Below are positions 1-8,946 of a DNA stretch of 64,000 bases, piece after piece. The translations under genes and the position numbers were made by a program. The number at the start of each line of letters is the position of its first letter. Position 1 is the first letter of the stretch. This stretch comes from Sipunculus nudus. Lineage: Eukaryota > Annelida > Sipuncula > Golfingiida > Sipunculidae. The notes beneath the pieces were generated by a model that was not told where the DNA came from, did not search any database, and saw only the letters and a program-made list of their open reading frames with translations. The DNA is taken from the NCBI GenBank assembly GCA_026874595.1, contig CM049313.1:78980659-79044658 (forward strand). Direction: 5' to 3'.

Positions 1-56
1 TTGGTTTGACAAATCTTGACTTACATATGGCCCCCCACTGAAGCACGAATCTGTAA

Positions 57-830
57 GATTTTTGGGTTATGAGGTCAAAGGTCGAGGTCACAGGACTCAC
101 TTGTTTAAAAAGATTATGGTTGCATTTTATGCCAAGCTTTTCATCCCAAACCTTCCATCTTGCGCATTTAGCTGACTTGGCAGTATGTGGGAGAGCATAA
201 ATGATTTTTCTGGGTCGCCATTAGAGTAAGAACCCTGTCGATTTTAGGGCCCAGCGATCAAAGACGAAGGTTACAGGACCCATTTCTATAAAAAGAATGC
301 GTATGCATTTCAAGCCAAACTTTATGTCACAAACCTTGTATCTTCCGGATATTGCTCACCTGTCGATAGTGGAAGATTCTCTTAGATTTCGGGGTCATAG
401 GGTCAAAGGTCAAAGTCACAGGGCCCTTCGGTTCACAAATTAGATTATGGTGGAAATCTGCTTTGGACAGACAGTTTGGCTTTAAATATTGGTTTTATTA
501 ATGACCCACAACTAAAGTAAGAACCATTTTGATTTATAGTGTCCAGAGATCGAAGGTGAAGGTTATAGGAGCCTCATCTTTAAAAAGATTATGGAAGCAC
601 TGTAAATCAAACTTTTCATCCCAAACTTTCCATCTTTCACACATGGCTTACTCGCCCAAAGTGAGGAAATCTGTAGCCTTTTGGGTTACCTGGTCAGAGT
701 TAAAGGTCACTTTTATAAAGATTGTTACAGAAATCGAAATGCTGCAAGTTCAAGGATAATAAGTTCTCCGATTTTTTGGTCACGAGGTCATTGATTTAAG
801 GTCACAGGACTGTCATTCTGAAAAATTTCT
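57..830 (+). repeat. Degenerate subrepeat block of the unit
   Basis: At least six diverged copies of one motif family start near 57, 239, 390, 532, 678 and 772. A copy typically runs: GATTTT-rich start, GGTCA-AAGGTCA-type core, CACAGG, then TAAAAAGATTATGG, CCAAACTTTTCATCCCAAAC and CCATCTT. Copies near 57, 239 and 532 keep most of this order; those near 390, 678 and 772 are shorter. GGTCAAAGGTCA/GGTCACAGG motifs of this kind are common in molluscan dispersed repeats (knowledge-based). The block recurs at the same place in every unit. The 76-codon frame inside it (529-759) has no recognisable domain. Confidence 0.75.
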
Positions 831-1496
831 TTAAAAAATATCCTGATAGACAAATTCAGTTGAGCGTCGAGACCCATGAGTCCTTAGTTTGAGATAAATC
901 TTTTAAATTAGTATTGAGTTTTTATTAGCATTAAGAAAGAACTTGAATATTTGCAACCCGCAGTATTGACTCTTTGTCCTGTATGTTAAAAGATCATACC
1001 TTGTAATCAATTCTGAACAGACTGAGTCGCTGGATATTCAGAAAATAAAATTCTGAGAGGGTACTCTCAGAGAATTGGAAGAAAATCTAGTTATGTCGGT
1101 AGTAAGGCAGTTCAGTTGAGTATCCTGTTATTGGACATTTACCACACGAGCTGAGCAGGCATTTCTATGAATTTTTCTTGATATAGATAGTTTGAAATAA
1201 CGAGACCCGCCAAATTACTTTTTGAGCCTCAACGAATAATTTGATAGTAACTAAGAAATTCAGGAACATTTTAACTTGTATCCTCACTGATATGGAAAAT
1301 TAAACTCTTTCCAGACATTGACAGCATTTGTGATATGACTTTGTGAAATCAATACCACATTGATTTTCAATTTTAAATGTCTGCTTTTCAAGAGAAAGCG
1401 TTCATGTAATTGCACTGGTAATAGAAGGAACGGAAATGCTCTCACCATTTTAATTTTGTGAAATGAGAAGCAGATGATCAATTGAGGATAGCGAAT
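831..1496. other. AT-rich spacer upstream of the tRNA gene
   Basis: No gene, transposon end or RNA gene is recognised in this stretch apart from the hairpin at 1052-1071. The minus-strand frame at 1284-1481 is intact in most units. It is broken by a 1-nt insertion in unit 10 (near 23656) and in unit 14 (near 32675) and by a 1-nt loss in unit 25 (near 60621), and its frame start is lost in unit 9. It therefore behaves as noncoding. Confidence 0.7.
1052..1071. other. Conserved perfect hairpin in the spacer
   Basis: TCTGAGAG and CTCTCAGA form a perfect 8-bp inverted repeat around a GGTA loop. The stem can extend with AATT on each side across a 2-nt bulge. It is present at the equivalent place in all full units. 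Units 12, 13 and 15 have CGGAGAG instead of CTGAGAG, which loses one pair and is not compensated. Function is unknown. Confidence 0.7.
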
Positions 1497-1503
1497 GGGG
1501 GGG
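1497..1503 (+). repeat. Reference G tract (7 G) upstream of tRNA-Phe
   Basis: A mononucleotide run ends 24 nt before the tRNA 5' end. It has 7 G in most subfamily A units, 13, 14 and 17 in units 3, 15 and 16, and 5 in subfamily B. Length changes here account for most of the long ordinary units. Confidence 0.9.
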
Positions 1504-1527
1504 AAATCATGACACTATTGTATGCCG

Positions 1528-1600
1528 GCCTAGATAGCTCAGTTGGGAGAGCGTTAGACTGAAGATCTAAAGGTCCCTGGTTCAATCCCGGGTCTGGGCA
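1528..1600 (+). tRNA. tRNA-Phe (GAA), unit 1, consensus
   Basis: The 73 bases fold as a complete cloverleaf. The acceptor stem is GCCTAGA with TCTGGGC (seven pairs, one U-G at 4:69), followed by discriminator A73. The D stem is GCTC/GAGC with loop AGTTGGGA. The anticodon arm is TTAGA-CTGAAGA-TCTAA with GAA at 1561-1563. The variable loop is AGGTC, and the T arm is CCTGG-TTCAATC-CCGGG. G20, G34-A36 and A73, known Phe identity positions in eukaryotes, are all present. There is no intron and CCA is not encoded. The usual animal tRNA-Phe acceptor is GCCGAAA/TTTCGGC, so the lower acceptor stem here is changed with pairing kept. Confidence 0.97.
1535..1588 (+). promoter_or_regulatory. Internal Pol III promoter (A and B boxes) of tRNA-Phe
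   Basis: The A box TAGCTCAGTTGG (1535-1546) fits TRGCNNAGYNGG. The B box GGTTCAATCC (1579-1588) fits GGTTCRANYC. The same boxes sit at the same place in every tRNA gene of the array, with a change in the last B-box base only in unit 26. Confidence 0.93.
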
Positions 1601-1647
1601 TACGGTCCGCCATGTACCCCGGCGGTCGGCACCTTTTATTTTGTTTT
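1601..1647 (+). terminator. tRNA trailer with hairpin and three T4 runs
   Basis: After the tRNA 3' end comes a GC-rich trailer with CCGCC (1607-1611) and GGCGG (1621-1625) as a 5-bp stem around a 9-nt loop. T4 runs follow at 1634-1637, 1639-1642 and 1644-1647. Four or more T on the sense strand stop Pol III, so a trailer of about 34-37 nt is expected with two backup stops. The arrangement recurs 34-47 nt after every tRNA in the window. Units 20, 23 and 25 have GGTGG in the stem, which keeps a G-U pair. Confidence 0.82.
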
Positions 1648-2165
1648 CGTTGTCGCCAAACATTACTCGCCAGGTGTCATTGATGTCAATTACAAGGACT
1701 TATGCTTGTTAGGTCAGCTAACTGTAAGTCAACTGAGGTATATAGCAATGGCGCTTTGACCGTCGTGCGTCCTGCCGTCCGTTCGCAGGGCACAAGTTGT
1801 AACTGATGGTCTCAGAAACTGCTAAGTAAAGATCCAGGGAGGTCATTAAAAAATATCCTCGGAAACCTGAAATTAGGTCACTTCGACCTATATCCTTCCA
1901 TCTATATAGCTTGAAAGTACCCCACAAAGTAAAAAAAAATTGATATCAAATATGGATTGTCATGAAAATTGCCTTATATATTGACAATAAATAATTTTGT
2001 CATTTCCCTTAATGGGCTGACGCCACCTGCATTTTTCTTATTGTAACGAATATTTATTTCTATTATTTTACTATATAATGACAACAATCATGTCATTTTA
2101 TCAGCTGTGATTACATCTAGTGTCCCAAAACCTGGTGTGTTTATTGACTACAAATAGTAATCACC
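1648..2165. other. Spacer downstream of the tRNA gene
   Basis: No gene or mobile element is recognised. It includes a GC-richer patch around 1760-1800 with two CCGTC motifs, an A run near 1931-1939 whose length varies between units, and a strongly AT-rich stretch to about 2090. Minus-strand frames here are unrelated to known proteins and vary with repeat indels. Confidence 0.7.
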
Positions 2166-2198
2166 CTGTCTGTGTGTCTGTACGTCTGTCTGTCTGTT
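2166..2198 (+). repeat. TCTG-rich simple repeat tract
   Basis: Imperfect (TCTG)n with GTGTG interruptions. It is followed by CCACACAATTTTGTTTCC, a sequence often found at the start of GGTCAAAGGTCA-type molluscan repeats. The tract recurs in all units, with CTGTACGTC or CTGTTCGTC as the main internal variant. Confidence 0.75.
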
Positions 2199-2235
2199 CA
2201 TCCACACAATTTTGTTTCCAGATGATAATTCCAGG

Positions 2236-4470
2236 TTGGTTTGACAAATCTTGACTTACATATGGCCCCCCACTGAAGCACGAATCTGTAAGATTTTTGG
2301 GTTATGAGGTCAAAGGTCGAGGTCACAGGACTCACTTGTTTAAAAAGATTATGGTTGCATTTTATGCCAAGCTTTTCATCCCAAACCTTCCATCTTGCGC
2401 ATTTAGCTGACTTGGCAGTATGTGGGAGAGCATAAATGATTTTTCTGGGTCGCCATTAGAGTAAGAACCCTGTCGATTTTAGGGCCCAGCGATCAAAGAC
2501 GAAGGTTACAGGACCCATTTCTATAAAAAGAATGCGTATGCATTTCAAGCCAAACTTTATGTCACAAACCTTGTATCTTCCGGATATTGCTCACCTGTCG
2601 ATAGTGGAAGATTCTCTTAGATTTCGGGGTCATAGGGTCAAAGGTCAAAGTCACAGGGCCCTTCGGTTCACAAATTAGGTTATGGTGGAAATCTGCTTTG
2701 GGCAGACAGTTTGGCTTTAAATATTGGTTTTATTAATGACCCACAACTAAAGTAAGAACCATTTTGATTTATAGTGTCCAGAGATCGAAGGTGAAGGTTA
2801 TAGGAGCCTCATCTTTAAAAAGATTATGGAAGCACTGTAAAGCAAACTTTTCATCCCAAACTTTCCATCTTTCACACATGGCTTACTCGCCCAAAGTGAG
2901 GAAATCTGTAGCCTTTTGGGTTACCTGGTCAGAGTTAAAGGTCACTTTTATAAAGATTGTTACAGAAATCGAAATGCTGCAAGTTCAAGGATAATAAGTT
3001 CTCCGATTTTTTGGTCACGAGGTCATTGATTTAAGGTCACAGGACTGTCATTCTGAAAAATTTCTTTAAAAAATATCCTGATAGACAAATTCAGTTGAGC
3101 GTCGAGACCCATGAGTCCTTAGTTTGAGATAAATCATTTAAATTAGTATTGAGTTTTTATTAGCATTAAGAAAGAACTTGAATATTTGCAACCCGCAGTA
3201 TTGACTCTTTGTCCTGTATGTTAAAAGATCATACCTTGTAATCAATTCTGAACAGACTGAGTCGCTGGATATTCAGAAAATAAAATTCTGAGAGGGTACT
3301 CTCAGAGAATTGGAAGAAAATCTAGTTATGTCGGTAGTAAGGCAGTTCAGTTGAGTATCCTGTTATTGGACATTTACCACACGAGCTGAGCAGGCATTTC
3401 TATGAATTTTTCTTGATATAGATAGTTTGAAATAACGAGACCCGCCAAATTACTTTTTGAGCCTCAACGAATAATTTGATAGTAACTAAGAAATTCAGGA
3501 ACATTTTAACTTGTATCCTCACTGATATGGAAAATTAAACTCTTTCCAGACATTGACAGCATTTGTGATATGACTTTGTGAAATCAATACCACATTGATT
3601 TTCAATTTTAAATGTCTGCTTTTCAAGAGAAAGCGTTCATGTAATTGCACTGGTAATAGAAGGAACGGAAATGCTCTCACCATTTTAATTTTGTGAAATG
3701 AGAAGCAGATGATCAATTGAGGATAGCGAATGGGGGGGAAATCATGACACTATTGTATGCCGGCCTAGATAGCTCAGTTGGGAGAGCGTTAGACTGAAGA
3801 TCTAAAGGTCCCTGGTTCAATCCCGGGTCTGGGCATACGGTCCGCCATGTACCCCGGCGGTCGGCACCTTTTATTTTGTTTTCGTTGTCGCCAAACATTA
3901 CTCGCCAGGTGTCATTGATGTCAATTACAAGGACTTATGCTTGTTAGGTCAGCTAACTGTAAGTCAACTGAGGTATATAGCAATGGCGCTTTGACCGTCG
4001 TGCGTCCTGCCGTCCGTTCGCAGGGCACAAGTTGTAACTGATGGTCCCAGGAACTGCTAAGTAAAGATCCAGGGAGGTCATTAAAAAATATCCTCGGAAA
4101 CCTGAAATTAGGTCACTTCGACCTATATCCCTCCACCTATATAGCTTGAAAGTACCCCACAAAGTAAAAAAAAATTGATATCAAATATGGATTGTCATGA
4201 AAATTGCCTTATATATTGACTATAAATAATTTTGTCATTTCCCTTAATGGGCTGACGCCACCTGCATTTTTCTTATTGTAACGAATATTTATTTCTATTA
4301 TTTTACTATATAATGACAACAATCATGTCATTTTATCAGCTGTGATTACATCTAGTGTCCCAAAACCTGGTGTGTTTATTGACTACAAATAGTAATCACC
4401 CTGTCTGTGTGTCTGTACGTCTGTCTGTCTGTTCATCCACACAATTTTGTTTCCAGATGATAATTCCAGG
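2236..4470 (+). repeat. Unit 2 (subfamily A)
   Basis: 2,235 bp. It carries CTTTGGGCAGACAG near 2695, shared with unit 7 and the unit 8 body, and a private TGTAAAGCAAAC near 2837. Confidence 0.95.
3763..3835 (+). tRNA. tRNA-Phe (GAA), unit 2
   Basis: Identical to the unit 1 gene, with the same flanks, leader G tract and trailer. Confidence 0.97.
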
Positions 4471-5966
4471 TTGGTTTGACAAATCTTGACTTACATATGG
4501 CCCCCCACTGAAGCACGAATCTGTAAGATTTTTGGGTTATGAGGTCAAAGGTCGAGGTCACAGGACTCACTTGTTTAAAAAGATTATGGTTGCATTTTAT
4601 GCCAAGCTTTTCATCCCAAACCTTCCATCTTGCGCATTTAGCTGACTTGGCAGTATGTGGGAGAGCATAAATGATTTTTCTGGGTCGCCATTAGAGTAAG
4701 AACCCTGTCGATTTTAGGGCCCAGCGATCAAAGACGAAGGTTACAGGACCCATTTCTATAAAAAGAATGCGTATGCATTTCAAGCCAAACTTTATGTCAC
4801 AAACCTTGTATCTTCCGGATATTGCTCACCTGTCGATAGTGGAAGATTCTCTTAGATTTCGGGGTCATAGGGTCAAAGGTCAAAGTCACAGGGCCCTTCG
4901 GTTCACAAATTAGATTATGGTGGAAATCTGCTTTGGACAGACAGTTTGGCTTTAAATATTGGTTTTATTAATGACCCACAACTAAAGTAAGAACCATTTT
5001 GATTTATAATGTCCAGAGATCGAAGGTGAAGGTTATAGGAACCTCATCTTTAAAAAGATTATGGAAGCACTGTAAATCAAACTTTTCATCCCAAACTTTC
5101 CATCTTTCACACATGGCTTACTCGCCCAAAGTGAGGAAATCTGTAGCCTTTTGGGTTACCTGGTCAGAGTTAAAGGTCACTTTTATAAAGATTGTTACAG
5201 AAATCGAAATGCTGCAAGTTCAAGGATAATAAGTTCTCCGATTTTTTGGTCACGAGGTCATTGATTTAAGGTCACAGGACTGTCATTCTGAAAAATTTCT
5301 TTAAAAAATATCCTGATAGACAAATTCAGTTGAGCGTCGAGACCCATGAGTCCTTAGTTTGAGATAAATCATTTAAATTAGTATTGAGTTTTTATTAGCA
5401 TTAAGAAAGAACTTGAATATTTGCAACCCGCAGTATTGACTCTTTGTCCTGTATGTTAAAAGATCATACCTTGTAATCAATTCTGAACAGACTGAGTCGC
5501 TGGATATTCAGAAAATAAAATTCTGAGAGGGTACTCTCAGAGAATTGGAAGAAAATCTAGTTATGTCGGTAGTAAGGCAGTTCAGTTGAGTATCCTGTTA
5601 TTGGACATTTACCACACGAGCTGAGCAGTCATTTCTATGAATTTTTCTTGATATAGATAGTTTGAAATAACGAGACCCGCCAAATTACTTTTTGAGCCTC
5701 AACGAATAATTTGATAGTAACTAAGAAATTCAGGAACATTTTAACTTGTATCCTCACTGATATGGAAAATTAAACTCTTTCCAGACATTGACAGCATTTG
5801 TGATATGACTTTGTGAAATCAATACCACATTGATTTTCAATTTTAAATGTCTGCTTTTCAAGAGAAAGCGTTCATGTAATTGCACTGGTAATAGAAGGAA
5901 CGGAAATGCTCTCACCATTTTAATTTTGTGAAATGAGAAGCAGATGATCAATTGAGGATAGCGAAT

Positions 5967-5979
5967 GGGGGGGGGGGGG
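5967..5979 (+). repeat. Expanded G tract (13 G)
   Basis: Seven bases in most subfamily A units, 13 here, although sister unit 4 has 7. The change is therefore younger than the split of units 3 and 4. Confidence 0.9.
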
Positions 5980-6003
5980 AAATCATGACACTATTGTATG
6001 CCG

Positions 6004-6076
6004 GCCTAGATAGCTCAGTTGGGAGAGCGTTAGACTGAAGATCTAAAGGTCCCTGGTTCAATCCCGGGTCTGGGCA
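6004..6076 (+). tRNA. tRNA-Phe (GAA), unit 3
   Basis: Consensus gene. It lies 24 nt after the 13-G tract. Confidence 0.97.
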
Positions 6077-6711
6077 TACGGTCCGCCATGTACCCCGGCG
6101 GTCGGCACCTTTTATTTTGTTTTCGTTGTCGCCAAACATTACTCGCCAGGTGTCATTGATGTCAATTACAAGGACTTATGCTTGTTAGGTCAGCTAACTG
6201 TAAGTCAACTGAGGTATATAGCAATAGCGCTTTGACCGTCGTGCGTCCTGCCGTCCGTTCGCAGGGCACAAGTTGTAACTGATGGTCCCAGAAACTCCTA
6301 AGTAAAGATCCAGGGAGGTCATTAAAAAATATCCTCGGAAACCTGAAATTAGGTCACTTCGACCTATATCCTTCCACCTATATAGCTTGAAAGTACCCCA
6401 CAAAGTAAAAAAAAATTGATATCAAATATGGATTGTCATGAAAATTGCCTTATATATTGACTATAAATAATTTTGTCATTTCCCTTAATGGGCTGACGCC
6501 ACCTGCATTTTTCTTATTGTAACGAATATTTATTTCTATTATTTTACTATATAATGACAACAATCATGTCATTTTATCAGCTGTGATTACATCTAGTGTC
6601 CCAAAACCTGGTGTGTTTATTGACTACAAATAGTAATCACCCTGTCTGTGTGTCTGTACGTCTGTCTGTCTGTTCATCCACACAATTTTGTTTCCAGATG
6701 ATAATTCCAGG

Positions 6712-8946
6712 TTGGTTTGACAAATCTTGACTTACATATGGCCCCCCACTGAAGCACGAATCTGTAAGATTTTTGGGTTATGAGGTGAAAGGTCGAGGTC
6801 ACAGGACTCACTTGTTTAAAAAGATTATGGTTGCATTTTATGCCAAGCTTTTCATCCCAAACCTTCCATCTTGCGCATTTAGCTGACTTGGCAGTATGTG
6901 GGAGAGCATAAATGATTTTTCTGGGTCGCCATTAGAGTAAGAACCCTGTCGATTTTAGGGCCCAGCGATCAAAGACGAAGGTTACAGGACCCATTTCTAT
7001 AAAAAGAATGCGTATGCATTTCAAGCCAAACTTTATGTCACAAACCTTGTATCTTCCGGATATTGCTCACCTGTCGATAGTGGAAGATTCTCTTAGATTT
7101 CGGGGTCATAGGGTCAAAGGTCAAAGTCACAGGGCCCTTCGGTTCACAAATTAGATTATGGTGGAAATCTGCTTTGGACAGACAGTTTGGCTTTAAATAT
7201 TGGTTTTATTAATGACCCACAACTAAAGTAAGAACCATTTTGATTTATAATGTCCAGAGATCGAAGGTGAAGGTTATAGGAACCTCATCTTTAAAAAGAT
7301 TATGGAAGCACTGTAAATCAAACTTTTCATCCCAAACTTTCCATCTTTCACACATGGCTTACTCGCCCAAAGTGAGGAAATCTGTAGCCTTTTGGGTTAC
7401 CTGGTCAGAGTTAAAGGTCACTTTTATAAAGATTGTTACAGAAATCGAAATGCTGCAAGTTCAAGGATAATAAGTTCTCCGATTTTTTGGTCACGAGGTC
7501 ATTGATTTAAGGTCACAGGACTGTCATTCTGAAAAATTTCTTTAAAAAATATCCTGATAGACAAATTCAGTTGAGCGTCGAGACCCATGAGTCCTTAGTT
7601 TGAGATAAATCATTTAAATTAGTATTGAGTTTTTATTAGCATTAAGAAAGAACTTGAATATTTGCAACCCGCAGTATTGACTCTTTGTCCTGTATGTTTA
7701 AAGATCATACCTTGTAATCAATTCTGAACAGACTGAGTCGCTGGATATTCAGAAAATAAAATTCTGAGAGGGTACTCTCAGAGAATTGGAAGAAAATCTA
7801 GTTATGTCGGTAGTAAGGCAGTTCAGTTGAGTATCCTGTTATTGGACATTTACCACACGAGCTGAGCAGTCATTTCTATGAATTTTTCTTGATATAGATA
7901 GTTTGAAATAACGAGACCCGCCAAATTACTTTTTGAGCCTCAACGAATAATTTGATAGTAACTAAGAAATTCAGGAACATTTTAACTTGTATCCTCACTG
8001 ATATGGAAAATTAAACTCTTTCCAGACATTGACAGCATTTGTGATATGACTTTGTGAAATCAATACCACATTGATTTTCAATTTTAAATGTCTGCTTTTC
8101 AAGAGAAAGCGTTCATGTAATTGCACTGGTAATAGAAGGAACGGAAATGCTCTCACCATTTTAATTTTGTGAAATGAGAAGCAGATGATCAATTGAGGAT
8201 AGCGAATGGGGGGGAAATCATGACACTATTGTATGCCGGCCTAGATAGCTCAGTTGGGAGAGCGTTAGACTGAAGATCTAAAGGTCCCTGGTTCAATCCC
8301 GGGTCTGGGCATACGGTCCGCCATGTACCCCGGCGGTCGGCACCTTTTATTTTGTTTTCGTTGTCGCCAAACATTACTCGCCAGGTGTCATTGATGTCAA
8401 TTACAAGGACTTATGCTTGTTAGGTCAGCTAACTGTAAGTCAACTGAGGTATATAGCAATAGCGCTTTGACCGTCGTGCGTCCTGCCGTCCGTTCGCAGG
8501 GCACAAGTTGTAACTGATGGTCCCAGAAACTCCTAAGTAAAGATCCAGGGAGGTCATTAAAAAATATCCTCGGAAACCTGAAATTAGGTCACTTCGACCT
8601 ATATCCTTCCACCTATATAGCTTGAAAGTACCCCACAAAGTAAAAAAAAATTGATATCAAATATGGATTGTCATGAAAATTGCCTTATATATTGACTATA
8701 AATAATTTTGTCATTTCCCTTAATGGGCTGACGCCACCTGCATTTTTCTTATTGTAACGAATATTTATTTCTATTATATTACTATATAATGACAACAATC
8801 ATGTCATTTTATCAGCTGTGATTATATCTAGTGTCCCAAAACCTGGTGTGTTTATTGACTACAAATAATAATCACCCTGTCTGTGTGTCTGTACGTCTGT
8901 CTGTCTGTTCATCCACACAATTTTGTTTCCAGATGATAATTCCAGG
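6712..8946 (+). repeat. Unit 4 (subfamily A)
   Basis: 2,235 bp. Closest to unit 3. Private changes include GAGGTGAAAGG near 6783 and TATGTTTAAAGATC near 7692. Confidence 0.95.
8239..8311 (+). tRNA. tRNA-Phe (GAA), unit 4
   Basis: Consensus gene with a 7-G leader tract. Confidence 0.97.

Larger units (their letters stand above)
1..2235 (+). repeat. Unit 1 (reference unit, subfamily A, 2,235 bp)
   Basis: This unit is used here as the reference for internal layout. It has the 7-G tract and the subfamily A tRNA flank (GACACTATTGTATGCCG). With unit 6 it shares a T in the AT-rich stretch near 901 (AAATCTTTTAAATT), where most units have A. Confidence 0.95.
4471..6711 (+). repeat. Unit 3 (subfamily A, long G tract)
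   Basis: 2,241 bp. The extra 6 bp are exactly the expansion of the G tract from 7 to 13. It shares private substitutions with unit 4 (TTTATAATGTCC and AGGAACCTCAT near 5005-5045), so the two are recent relatives. Confidence 0.95.

Noticed and set aside
529-759. Plus-strand 76-codon frame conserved in all full units
   Set aside because: It lies inside the degenerate subrepeat block. Conservation is no higher than for the rest of the unit, the QRSKVKV-like residues come from the GGTCAAAGG-type motif, and the frame is cut in units 8a and 9a.
1284-1481. Minus-strand 65-codon frame
   Set aside because: Broken by 1-nt indels in units 10, 14 and 25 and without its start in unit 9, with no sign of selection.
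1528-1600. Bacterial, organellar or phage tRNA cluster
   Set aside because: CCA is not encoded, only one isoacceptor is present, SINE and HINE-like elements are inserted, and the spacers hold no operon-like genes.
1478-1663. Minus-strand 61-129-codon frame present in nearly all units, with residues like DPGLNQGPLDLQSNALPTEL
   Set aside because: It is the antisense reading of tRNA-Phe and its flanks. Its length changes with the G tract (61 to 129 codons), and it has no protein family.
1718-1927. Minus-strand 62-86-codon frames downstream of the tRNA
   Set aside because: Ends and reading differ between units through a 2-bp, an 8-bp and a 15-bp loss. No domain is recognised.
1-2235. The whole unit as a transposable element
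   Set aside because: No terminal repeats, target duplications or transposition gene could be found at any phase, and units join directly head to tail.
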